A DNA stretch of 6,063 nucleotides from Caldisericia bacterium (GCA_028708485.1 JAQVYZ010000070.1:1-6063), one strand, 5' to 3'. Positions 1 to 6,063 are shown, counted from the first letter of the stretch. Notes: generated by a model from the letters alone, not told the origin. A program made the numbers and translations.

Positions 1-1477
1 TCTTATTATAGTGCTATTGTTAGAAGGGTGCAGTTTATCGGCACTTCCGAAAAACGAAAAAGTATCAGCTCAAATACCGGTTGCTTCGACTTCACCTTCC
101 GCCTTGGTTTGTATCAACGGGAAAGCCGTTGTGCTGGAGATGAATGGGACGTTGACCGATATCACCTCCATGCATATTATTAACAAAACTTCTTGTATTT
201 ATCAAAATAGTACGAAAAGGTATTTTATCCTGCAGAATGTCGATTTAAAGCATAGTTTATGGGTATACGACAAAGGAGTGCAAACTCTTGCTTGCTTAGT
301 GCCTGAAATACAACAAATAGATTTTCGAGCCTCTATCGATTTCTTGATTGTCACTAACGACGAACAATATCTGCTTTACAAAGAAACCATTTATACCATC
401 AAGAATGCATTATCAGCCAAATCAAAGGTACGGTTTAAACTTTATTCCATCAAAGATCAACAACCTATTAAAATCCCTTCCATAAAGGATCAGACTATTT
501 TAGAAATCAAGCCTTTGCCAGAACCAGGTCAATTCCTTTTTATCACTAATAAAAAAGGTGGAAAAGGGATATATCAGTGGAATGTCATTGAAAAAAACCA
601 TAAGTTAGTTGCCCAAGTGGTAGATAACTATTACTCCATATCCCGAGATGGAAAATGGTTAGTAGCTTTGGAGAATAATAATTTGGTTCGATACTCTCTT
701 GTGACAGATCAAAAGGAAATTATCCTGGAGGATATGACAAACTCTGATTTTGCGTATGTAGGCAATGAGTCTACCCTTTTAGTCTGTCGATACACCAATC
801 CACCGGAAACCGTAGTCAACACCATGACACCCGATAAACAATGGAAAACTTTGATGCCGGATGAGGGAAGCTATAGCGGATCCTTTACAGAGATCAACCC
901 TTCTGCCGTGTATTTGAAAACTTATAACGAAGAATCAGGAGAGAATAAAATCATTTTATGGTATCCTGACCGAAACGTCTATGACATCGTGTTCGAAACC
1001 AAAACAGTTGGGTTGAGCGATACCTGCACTGTATCTGAAAATGGGAACGTTCTCATCATCAAAGGGTATCAAGAAGATGAAAAGGTGTGTTTATTGTTTG
1101 TGAATGTAGAAAAGAAAACTTGTCAAATCTCACCGGAAATCTTTTATTTTAATCCTGATGAAGCCTCCAATGACAACTCCATCTGGCTTTATCATGAATT
1201 TAATGTAGATTACAGTGATTCCAAGTGGACTCAAGATCTTGAATCGGCCAAAAACAATTACTTTCTCTACAATTTGAATGAAAATAAACGATATCCTTTG
1301 ATAAGCAATACCAAAGACCATATTTTTAAGGCTTATGCCGATAACAATGGTGATTATGTGTATATATATTTAGATGAAAAGGATAAAATTTTTAACGTTA
1401 GAACCGGACAGGAATTCAATATTCCGGGATCAGATGATACGGATCATCTCTTTACGTTTATTACCTGGTTAGATTGA
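1..1477 (+). CDS. Putative beta-propeller-like lipoprotein, 5' end outside window
   Basis: Function is not recognised. The frame is open from base 2, and the first in-window start is GTG at 11. Reading from base 2 gives LIIVLLLEGCSLS: a hydrophobic stretch followed by a lipobox-like L-E-G-C with Cys at 29-31. The true start is therefore probably upstream, and the protein is probably a lipid-anchored exported lipoprotein. Glu at position -2 of the lipobox is unusual, so the lipoprotein call is good but not certain. The body is rich in short beta strands. Segments such as SRDGKWLVAL (from nt 641), SENGNVLIIKG (from nt 1034) and the ADNNGDYVYIYL region (about nt 1338-1373) have the 'S-x-(D/N)-G-x-x-(L/V)' pattern of TolB/DPP-IV-like propeller blades. 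No catalytic motif is visible. It ends in TGA and converges on the M16C peptidase gene. A binding or scaffold role is only a guess. Confidence 0.8.
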   Translation, partial: LIIVLLLEGCSLSALPKNEKVSAQIPVASTSPSALVCINGKAVVLEMNGTLTDITSMHIINKTSCIYQNSTKRYFILQNVDLKHSLWVYDKGVQTLACLVPEIQQIDFRASIDFLIVTNDEQYLLYKETIYTIKNALSAKSKVRFKLYSIKDQQPIKIPSIKDQTILEIKPLPEPGQFLFITNKKGGKGIYQWNVIEKNHKLVAQVVDNYYSISRDGKWLVALENNNLVRYSLVTDQKEIILEDMTNSDFAYVGNESTLLVCRYTNPPETVVNTMTPDKQWKTLMPDEGSYSGSFTEINPSAVYLKTYNEESGENKIILWYPDRNVYDIVFETKTVGLSDTCTVSENGNVLIIKGYQEDEKVCLLFVNVEKKTCQISPEIFYFNPDEASNDNSIWLYHEFNVDYSDSKWTQDLESAKNNYFLYNLNENKRYPLISNTKDHIFKAYADNNGDYVYIYLDEKDKIFNVRTGQEFNIPGSDDTDHLFTFITWLD

Positions 1478-1540
1478 TTTTTAATAAGGTTTAGCCTTTC
1501 GGTGAGTGTTTTGATACTATCTTCATTAAAATTTTGGTAT

Positions 1541-1557
1541 TGATTGAGGAACAATCA
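1541..1557. other. Weak hairpin in the convergent gap 1478-1562
   Basis: In the 85-bp gap between the two convergent stop codons, TGATTG (1541-1546) and CAATCA (1552-1557) form a 6-bp stem with a 5-nt loop. A second, weaker 4-bp pairing is AAGG (1486-1489) with CCTT (1495-1498). Neither is followed closely by a run of T on either strand. If the first hairpin terminates the minus-strand M16C transcript, it is a poor intrinsic terminator. Nothing else is visible in the gap. Confidence 0.3.
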
Positions 1558-1562
1558 GGATA

Positions 1563-4493
1563 TTAAATTCCTAATTGAGTAATCCGGTTAAAAAGATAGT
1601 TTTCTGTTTCAATATTACTTTCATTCCCCAGTACACAGTAGCAGGTTGCGTTCATACATGCTTTGACAACAGAAGCAAAATTATGGATTTCCTTACTGGT
1701 GGTTTGAAATATCTGTTCCCGTTCTTGATCCAGAAATTCCTTGGTTACTCCCGACAAAGTATAGCTAATGGCTCTTTCTCCCTTCTGGAAAGGTGTCAAA
1801 GGAAAATCAAGGGTACTTATCGATCCAATAATGTAGGAGTTAATCACTCGTTGACTGCCTTGATAGTTTTCAAGGTAAGCAGATGCTTCCTTGTATACTT
1901 CAAAGGTTTCTTTCAGATGTGGATCTCTATAAGATAAAAAGAACAGATTTCCATTTCGATCAATTTCTGAACTACCCCCATAGGCTCCTCCTTGAACGCG
2001 GATTTTGTTCCACAAATAATCATTCGAAAGTAAATTTTCAATAACCTTATAACTACCATGATAAGGTATGCCCTTATGTCTAAAGTTATTTCCTTGGACG
2101 ACAAATTGTACTTGAGCCCCGGATTGAATACCTTCCTGAACAGGCGCCAGTGGAATCTGCCAATTTTCTTTTGCAGTATGAGTAGCTTGCCAAGGTTGAT
2201 TGAGTGTCTGGATTTTCTTATTCAAGGATGGTATCTGTATCGGTTCAGCCGTTATCGAAACAACTCTATCCACTTGGCTTAATAGTAGTACCCGTACTTT
2301 TTCCAATTCTTGAGTCAGTTGATCAAAATCTCTATCAAAACGACTTAACCAGTCTTTTGCCCACTGATAATAACTGATACCCTCTAATTGTTCTTGGATA
2401 TAGCCAGCAGGGGAGAAATTTTGAGCTACTCTTTTTTTTGTAAAATAGTCCCCCCAATCAAAAATATTCATCTCAAACCGGGAACAAAATTGCTGTAAAA
2501 GTTCTCGAATGCGTTTTGGTTGATTCCAGATTGTACTGGATATAATTTCATCCACTAAAGACAATGCAGAATCAGTATTCCTGAAAAAGAATTTCGTTTG
2601 CATAGTAAAATAGGGCGTAAAGAGCATATCATCTTCTACTTGAGTAATAACGTCTGTTTTGAATTTCATACCCCCCGTAACCCTATCAATTTCCTGGCTT
2701 AGCCTATCGTAAGTATGTTTTTTTGTATCGATTTCCCCCAATAAATTTTTCATTAGGGACATATAAGGGAGTTGATACAATTTTAATCCACTGGCTGGAA
2801 ATAAAATCTTAAGATAGGCAATATCATTTGTTTCAATGGGATGTGTCAGGTAAAGCACATGTTGATTCTTTTCCTTGGACTCGGGATACCACATGGCATC
2901 CTGTCTGATATCCTGAAGGGATAACTGGGGTATTTTTTTCTTTATCTCATCGGTATCTTCCTCAGCTTGGTATTTCTTTAGATCGATGGATTCCTGGATC
3001 AGCTTATGCAAGTCCTGGCCAGATAAATTATTCTTTAGGGTTTCCATCTCCTTAGTTAGTTGGGAAGTTTTTTTTCGAGACAGGGCGGGATCAGGTTTAC
3101 CAATCAATAGTGCGCTATGGGAATTCTGTAAAAGATGATTTTGAATGAGTCTTTCCAGTACGGGAGCTTTGATTGCTTTCCTTAAAGAATCCAAGGCGGG
3201 TTGATAGGCAAGGTGAAGTGTAGGTTTCAAATTATAAAAACAGCTGTTCATTACCATTAGTTCGGCATAAGCTACTCCCCTTGGATAATTATTGAAATCA
3301 GCTTCCCTCAATTGAAACTCATAGTAATTCAGGGAAGATTCTACCAACTTTTTATCGATTCCTTCTTTCGCGAAATGAGTCAATGTTTCTTCAATTACAT
3401 TGGTAAACTTATCCTTATCCTGAAGAGAAGCATGCTTGGATACAATAGAAAAAACTGGTTGACGCAAAGATTTATTGATACTGCCATAGATATCTTTTCC
3501 AAGACCTGCATCAAGTAAAGCTTTTTTTAAGGGAGCAGCGGAACTTCTCAATAGAATGTAAGCAAGTACACCCCAAGCGATATGTGTTTCTGGATCCACT
3601 ATCGGAGGTAGCGCAAAATTCAGGGAAAAATAGGTTTTTTCGCTCAAATTTTCCCGTTCTTGGGTTGGATAAAAGAATTCTACTGTTTTTCTCTCGCTAA
3701 AAAGTGGCTCTAGTGGTAAAGATGAATCTACACACTGAAAGGAATAATATTTCAAGTATTTCTCCTGCAAAAATGTTAGCTGCTCTTCCATATTCCCGTC
3801 CCCATACAGCATGATAAAACCATTGGATGGGTGATAATACCGATCATGAAAAGTAATAAAATTTTTATAGGTTAAAGCGGGGATGTAATCTGGATCTCCA
3901 CCACTATCATAACGATAAGGAGTATGGGGATACAAAGAAGGCAATACTTGAGAGTCCAGGATTTCTTCCGGAGAGGAATAAGCCCCTTTCATTTCATTAT
4001 AGACAATACCTTGAATGGTGATGGGATCTTCTTTTCTTAGAATTTCATAATGCCAGCCTTCCTGTTCGAAGATCTTTTTTTCTTGTTTCACCAAAGGATG
4101 CAATACGGCATCCATATACACATCCATCAGATTCTGAAAATCTTGACTATTTTGACTAGCTACTGGATATATAGTATTATCAGGAGAAGTCATTGCATTA
4201 ACAAAGGTGGTCATCGATCCTCTAATTAATTCCATGATTAGATCTTTTAGAGGAAATTTAGCTGAACCACACAATACCGAATGTTCTAAAATATGCGGAG
4301 CACCCGTTGAATCTCCTGGAGGTGTCCTGAATCCAATTAGAAAAACTTTGTTGTCATCTTTATTCGAAAGATAAAGGAGTTTCAGTTTCGTTTCAATATG
4401 GCTCCATGTATAAGCAATTGAGCTAATTTCATGAATTTCCTCGACATCTAACAATTCAAATCCAGCGTGTTTATTTCCAATTTTACGTATCAT
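1563..4493 (-). CDS. M16C zinc metallopeptidase, PreP/Cym1 type (976 aa)
   Basis: Clan ME peptidase that degrades unfolded peptides inside a closed chamber; no signal peptide is visible, so it is probably cytoplasmic. The inverted zinc motif HILEH lies at residues 67-71: H67 and H71 are zinc ligands and E70 the catalytic base. The third ligand is E167 in the VYNEMKG motif, 96 residues after H71, as in PreP. The inactive C-terminal half keeps R832 and Y838 in RVQGGAYG; the plant enzyme PreP1 has an Arg/Tyr pair with the same spacing that is needed for activity. The M16C-associated linker region spans roughly residues 460-705. The length is close to that usual for bacterial M16C proteins (about 970), and all key residues are present, so it should be active. 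I chose the ATG at 4491-4493 because AAGGAG lies 6 nt upstream. An in-frame ATG at 4506-4508 (981 aa) lacks a ribosome site and would bury this one in the coding region. It lies downstream of the S51 gene and converges on the lipoprotein gene. Confidence 0.95.
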   Translation of the reverse strand: MIRKIGNKHAGFELLDVEEIHEISSIAYTWSHIETKLKLLYLSNKDDNKVFLIGFRTPPGDSTGAPHILEHSVLCGSAKFPLKDLIMELIRGSMTTFVNAMTSPDNTIYPVASQNSQDFQNLMDVYMDAVLHPLVKQEKKIFEQEGWHYEILRKEDPITIQGIVYNEMKGAYSSPEEILDSQVLPSLYPHTPYRYDSGGDPDYIPALTYKNFITFHDRYYHPSNGFIMLYGDGNMEEQLTFLQEKYLKYYSFQCVDSSLPLEPLFSERKTVEFFYPTQERENLSEKTYFSLNFALPPIVDPETHIAWGVLAYILLRSSAAPLKKALLDAGLGKDIYGSINKSLRQPVFSIVSKHASLQDKDKFTNVIEETLTHFAKEGIDKKLVESSLNYYEFQLREADFNNYPRGVAYAELMVMNSCFYNLKPTLHLAYQPALDSLRKAIKAPVLERLIQNHLLQNSHSALLIGKPDPALSRKKTSQLTKEMETLKNNLSGQDLHKLIQESIDLKKYQAEEDTDEIKKKIPQLSLQDIRQDAMWYPESKEKNQHVLYLTHPIETNDIAYLKILFPASGLKLYQLPYMSLMKNLLGEIDTKKHTYDRLSQEIDRVTGGMKFKTDVITQVEDDMLFTPYFTMQTKFFFRNTDSALSLVDEIISSTIWNQPKRIRELLQQFCSRFEMNIFDWGDYFTKKRVAQNFSPAGYIQEQLEGISYYQWAKDWLSRFDRDFDQLTQELEKVRVLLLSQVDRVVSITAEPIQIPSLNKKIQTLNQPWQATHTAKENWQIPLAPVQEGIQSGAQVQFVVQGNNFRHKGIPYHGSYKVIENLLSNDYLWNKIRVQGGAYGGSSEIDRNGNLFFLSYRDPHLKETFEVYKEASAYLENYQGSQRVINSYIIGSISTLDFPLTPFQKGERAISYTLSGVTKEFLDQEREQIFQTTSKEIHNFASVVKACMNATCYCVLGNESNIETENYLFNRITQLGI

Positions 4494-4499
4494 TCGGAA

Positions 4500-4505
4500 C
4501 TCCTT
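4500..4505 (-). promoter_or_regulatory. Ribosome binding site that sets the M16C start
   Basis: The minus strand reads AAGGAG, then TTCCGA, then ATG (4493-4491), which is ideal Shine-Dalgarno spacing. The upstream in-frame ATG (4508-4506) is preceded by AAAAAAGTAG, which has little anti-SD match. The shorter protein start is therefore preferred. Confidence 0.85.
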
Positions 4506-4510
4506 CATCT

Positions 4511-4533
4511 ACTTTTTTTTAGTCAAAAAAAGT
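4511..4533 (-). other. AT-only hairpin in the M16C leader
   Basis: On the minus strand, ACTTTTTTT (4533-4525) is exactly complementary to AAAAAAAGT (4519-4511) across a GACTA loop, ending 5 nt before the AAGGAG site. The stem is 9 bp, almost all A-T, so it is of low stability. It could modulate ribosome access or simply reflect opposed homopolymer tracts. I see no strong -10/-35 pair for the M16C gene between 4534 and 4578. Confidence 0.35.
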
Positions 4534-4578
4534 AATTCAAAATCATTGACATCAATCCTCTTTTTACTAAAACATAAT

Positions 4579-4618
4579 ATGTCGGGGGAGAAAAGCTGAA
4601 ACGCTCCGAACCCGACAT
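4579..4618 (-). terminator. Hairpin just after the S51 stop codon, probable terminator
   Basis: ATGTCGGG (4579-4586) pairs perfectly with CCCGACAT (4611-4618). An inner GGAG/CTCC pairing (4587-4590 with 4604-4607) extends the stem past a 3-nt bulge. It starts 3 nt after the S51 TAA. On the minus strand the 3' flank is ATATTATGTTTT, only moderately U-rich. On the plus strand the flank is a clean run of six T (4618-4623), a better match to an intrinsic terminator in that direction, yet no plus-strand gene precedes it. It may terminate or attenuate read-through from the S51 gene into the M16C gene. Confidence 0.6.
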
Positions 4619-4621
4619 TTT

Positions 4622-5215
4622 TTATTCGATTGTGATCGCTTCACCATCATTTATCCGGGTTATATGGAGTTTGAAAGCTTTCTCAACAGCCTGAATTCGT
4701 TCTTCAAAATGGTCATAACGGCTCATGTGTTTTGAGTAATGTGGACATACATTAATAGTGGTTAATCCCACCCCTCTAAAATCAGTCAATCCAATATCCT
4801 TGTTCCATAAAGGCTCGAATTCATTGATTAACACGATTGTATCTCCCAGCACCATGCTGCCGGCACTTGAGCCTGATATCACTTTTCCTTTAGATAAAAA
4901 CTCACGAAGGATAACGTCTGTATGTGTTTTTCTTATCTGGTTTAGCAAATAAAAAGGATTGCCTCCAATAAAGAACAAAATGTCGTAATTTGCTAATAAA
5001 TCGGGTGAAGAAAATTCTATATCAAAAAACTCGGATACAAAACCGATGTTGTCAAATTCTGTTTTTATGTGTACTGCAGTCCAATTTTTTTCTCGATACT
5101 CTGGGTCAGCAGTCACAATGATAGCAGCTTTTTTAAATCCAATACTCAATAAGTCTGTATATTTTGCTATAATTGCTTTGCTACTTAGCCCATTCGATGT
5201 CAGAATGATGGACAT
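4622..5215 (-). CDS. S51-family peptidase (peptidase E-like), class I glutamine amidotransferase fold, 197 aa
   Basis: Cytoplasmic serine peptidase related to PepE; characterised PepE enzymes cut dipeptides and short peptides after an N-terminal Asp. Visible motifs in order: the oxyanion-side FFIGGNPFYLL (residues 81-91), the nucleophile elbow GSSAG (115-119) with S117 as likely nucleophile, the catalytic His in CPHYS (H159), and the DGEA segment with E192, corresponding to the PepE Ser-His-Glu set. The start is ATG 5215-5213 with AAAGGA 6 nt upstream; an overlapping ATG 4 nt earlier is out of frame and stops quickly. The gene begins 21 bp after the DUF4405 stop, so the two are probably co-transcribed. 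It ends five residues after E192, shorter at the C-terminus than most family members (about 200-235 aa), with no remnant of a longer tail after the stop. The exact substrate is unknown; cyanophycinase-like relatives share the fold. Confidence 0.9.
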   Translation of the reverse strand: MSIILTSNGLSSKAIIAKYTDLLSIGFKKAAIIVTADPEYREKNWTAVHIKTEFDNIGFVSEFFDIEFSSPDLLANYDILFFIGGNPFYLLNQIRKTHTDVILREFLSKGKVISGSSAGSMVLGDTIVLINEFEPLWNKDIGLTDFRGVGLTTINVCPHYSKHMSRYDHFEERIQAVEKAFKLHITRINDGEAITIE

Positions 5216-5236
5216 TCATGTTCCTTTCTTGTTTTT

Positions 5237-5569
5237 TCACTCCTTTGAGCGATTATAACTGATCGGTGATTTTCTTTCCCGATTCTCTCTGTCGAAATCT
5301 TTATCTCCATGCAATATTGATAAAACAGTGAATGCAATACACACAACACAAAAAACACAAATAAAAGCTATTCTGATTTTTATTGATGGAATCCAAGTTC
5401 TAATAAGACAAAAAATCTGACTTCCATGAAGAATGATATGTACAATCAGCAATATACCAAATAATTGACCTAGAACATGATGAACATCTCCTCTAGCAAA
5501 AAGCACAGGAAACAAAATACAAATTAGTATTAAATCTATCAATAAGTTCACTTTCGATTTCTGCTTCAT
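5237..5569 (-). CDS. Small membrane protein, DUF4405-like, 110 aa
   Basis: Integral membrane protein of unknown function. Three hydrophobic segments are visible at about residues 8-25, 32-50 and 66-86, followed by a charged tail rich in Asp, Arg, Lys and Glu (about 88-110). Histidines H30, H31, H44 and H48 sit at or within the second segment. The pattern HHxLGxLFG...VHxxLH recalls DUF4405 proteins, which resemble the haem-binding helices of cytochrome b/b561-type proteins. Haem binding is an inference from these His residues. The start ATG 5569-5567 has AAGGAG 6 nt upstream (5581-5576), the best ribosome site in the window. It is the first gene after the promoter at 5610-5637 and is followed 21 bp later by the S51 peptidase gene. 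No functional link to the peptidase is evident beyond shared transcription. Confidence 0.8.
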   Translation of the reverse strand: MKQKSKVNLLIDLILICILFPVLFARGDVHHVLGQLFGILLIVHIILHGSQIFCLIRTWIPSIKIRIAFICVFCVVCIAFTVLSILHGDKDFDRENRERKSPISYNRSKE

Positions 5570-5609
5570 ACCTTTCTCCTTATTATTGCATTACTCTATG
5601 GTATGATAA

Positions 5610-5637
5610 ATTATAAATAAGTGGTAAAGTTTTTGAA
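5610..5637 (-). promoter_or_regulatory. Predicted sigma-A/sigma-70 promoter for the DUF4405-S51 unit
   Basis: The minus strand carries TTCAAA (5637-5632, 4 of 6 to TTGACA), a 16-bp spacer and a perfect TATAAT (5615-5610). Transcription would begin near 5600-5604, about 20 nt before the AAGGAG of the DUF4405 gene. The -35 box ends 4 bp from the A/T tract of the inverted repeat at 5642-5676. Confidence 0.6.
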
Positions 5638-5641
5638 CCTA

Positions 5642-5676
5642 AAAAAATATATTGGGACAGTCCCAATATATTTTTT
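5642..5676. terminator. Perfect inverted repeat, bidirectional terminator-like or REP-like element
   Basis: The sequence is an exact palindrome of 17-bp arms around A5659. The core is TTGGGAC-A-GTCCCAA, flanked by ATATA/TATAT and by A6 on the left and T6 on the right. Transcribed from either strand it gives a long hairpin ending in a U-run, the form of a bidirectional intrinsic terminator. It lies between two divergent genes, where no transcript needs to end. It may insulate the two promoters, or be a dispersed REP/MITE-like repeat. Confidence 0.75.
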
Positions 5677-5690
5677 AATTTATTTTTTCT

Positions 5691-5735
5691 CACGCTAAAA
5701 TGTAAATTGACTTTCTTTTTAACCACGCTAAAATG
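5691..5735 (+). repeat. Pair of 12-bp direct repeats upstream of the ATPase gene
   Basis: CACGCTAAAATG occurs exactly at 5691-5702 and 5724-5735, 33 bp apart start to start (about three helical turns). The similarity extends to TTTTT, three variable bases, the 12-mer, one variable base and AA (5683-5705 against 5716-5738, 19 of 23 identical). The second copy contains the predicted -10 box of the ATPase promoter. The spacing and position fit a two-site operator, or a small repeat duplicated with the promoter. Confidence 0.75.
5707..5734 (+). promoter_or_regulatory. Predicted promoter of the AAA_14 ATPase gene
   Basis: TTGACT (5707-5712, 5 of 6 to TTGACA) is separated by 16 bp from TAAAAT (5729-5734, 5 of 6 to TATAAT). 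Transcription would start near 5740-5742, leaving a leader of about 25 nt that includes AGAGG (5754-5758), 6 nt before the ATG. The -10 box is inside the second direct repeat, so a protein bound there would block it. Confidence 0.6.
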
Positions 5736-5764
5736 AAACTAAAAATAAAACTCAGAGGCAAAAA

Positions 5765-6063
5765 ATGTTTGAAAGATGGATCAAGATTGATCCAAATAAA
5801 AGTGCATTAATCATAGGACCTAGGAGAAGCGGAAAAACGACCTATCTGAAAGATGCTTTTCCGGATTATGCTTATACTACTTTAGATGATTTTGATGCGT
5901 TTGATTGGGCAGAAAGAGATCCCAAAGGATTTATAACCAGCTTAGGTAAACACTGCATTATTGATGAAATTCAAAGAGTACCAAAATTAACTATTGCGGT
6001 AAAATATGCTATTGATAATGAGAATGCACATATTATCATGACCGGCTCAAGTTCTATCGGTTT
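5765..6063 (+). CDS. AAA_14/DUF4143-type ATPase, N-terminal 99 residues (runs off window)
   Basis: P-loop ATPase, cut off by the window end. The Walker A motif is GPRRSGKTT (residues 18-26, with K24 and T25). Walker B is CIIDE (64-68) followed by IQRVP, and the sensor-1-like TGSSS is at 93-97. The order and spelling, with 'GPRRxGKTT', 'DEIQRVP' and 'TGSSS', match the AAA_14 ATPases usually joined to a C-terminal DUF4143 domain of about 400 residues in total. Their function is poorly defined; many are strain-variable accessory genes with nuclease-like or DNA-binding C-terminal parts. The start ATG 5765-5767 has AGAGG 6 nt upstream and a predicted promoter at 5707-5734. It is divergent from the DUF4405 gene and preceded by an inverted repeat and direct repeats, so it may be an autoregulated or recently acquired unit. 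The DUF4143 part is predicted, not seen. Confidence 0.88.
   Translation, partial: MFERWIKIDPNKSALIIGPRRSGKTTYLKDAFPDYAYTTLDDFDAFDWAERDPKGFITSLGKHCIIDEIQRVPKLTIAVKYAIDNENAHIIMTGSSSIG

Noticed and set aside
11..31. GTG at 11 as the true start of the lipoprotein gene
   Set aside because: It would leave only six residues before the lipobox Cys, too few for a signal peptide, and the frame stays open and hydrophobic to the window edge.
1130..1321. Minus-strand open frame of 63 codons inside the lipoprotein gene
   Set aside because: Antisense to a long coding frame, with Ile/Phe-rich composition typical of the reverse strand of an AT-rich gene.
1575..2282. Plus-strand open frames of 120 and 74 codons opposite the M16C gene
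   Set aside because: They lie antisense to a clearly coding, motif-complete peptidase, and their translations have no recognisable domain.
2431..2440. A8 homopolymer in the M16C gene (also at 3068-3075) as a phase-variation tract
   Set aside because: Such runs encode Lys-Lys in AT-rich genes, the frame is intact through all of them, and 8 bases is short for programmed slippage.
4758..5258. Plus-strand open frames of 64 and 70 codons opposite the S51 gene
   Set aside because: They mirror a gene with intact catalytic motifs and have no independent support.
5641..5764. Direct repeats as a small CRISPR array
   Set aside because: Only two copies of a 12-bp unit, a promoter-like interval between them, and no cas genes in view.

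Overview
The window is AT-rich, compact bacterial DNA: four genes complete or nearly so, plus the start of a fifth. Strong AAGGAG-type Shine-Dalgarno sites about 6 nt before starts, a lipoprotein gene, and an M16C peptidase whose motif spellings resemble clostridial versions point to a low-GC Gram-positive (Clostridia-like) host. A spirochaete or another AT-rich lineage cannot be excluded. I see no rRNA, tRNA, CRISPR array, transposase gene or phage gene.

Left part (1-1562): a plus-strand gene for an approximately 490-residue exported lipoprotein with beta-propeller-like repeats. Its start lies before the window. It ends convergently against the next gene across an 85-bp gap that holds only weak hairpins.

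Middle (1563-5640): three minus-strand genes. In transcription order they are a small membrane protein of DUF4405 type, an S51-family (peptidase E-like) serine peptidase, and a large M16C zinc metallopeptidase of the PreP/Cym1 type. The first two are 21 bp apart and share a good promoter (5610-5637). The M16C gene follows after 128 bp containing a GC-rich hairpin, so it may be partly or wholly uncoupled from them. The two peptidases suggest a cytoplasmic peptide-degradation role: M16C clears medium-length peptides, and S51 enzymes of the PepE group cleave short Asp-containing peptides. This link is inferred only from adjacency.

Right part (5641-6063): a divergent intergenic region with a perfect 17-bp-arm inverted repeat and a pair of 12-bp direct repeats, followed by the first 99 codons of a plus-strand AAA_14-type ATPase, usually joined to a DUF4143 domain. 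The second direct repeat contains the predicted -10 box of the ATPase promoter. That makes the stretch 5642-5764 the most interesting part of the window: it looks like a self-contained control region or an inserted repeat ahead of an accessory ATPase. I did not find convincing evidence of a wholly new multi-gene system.
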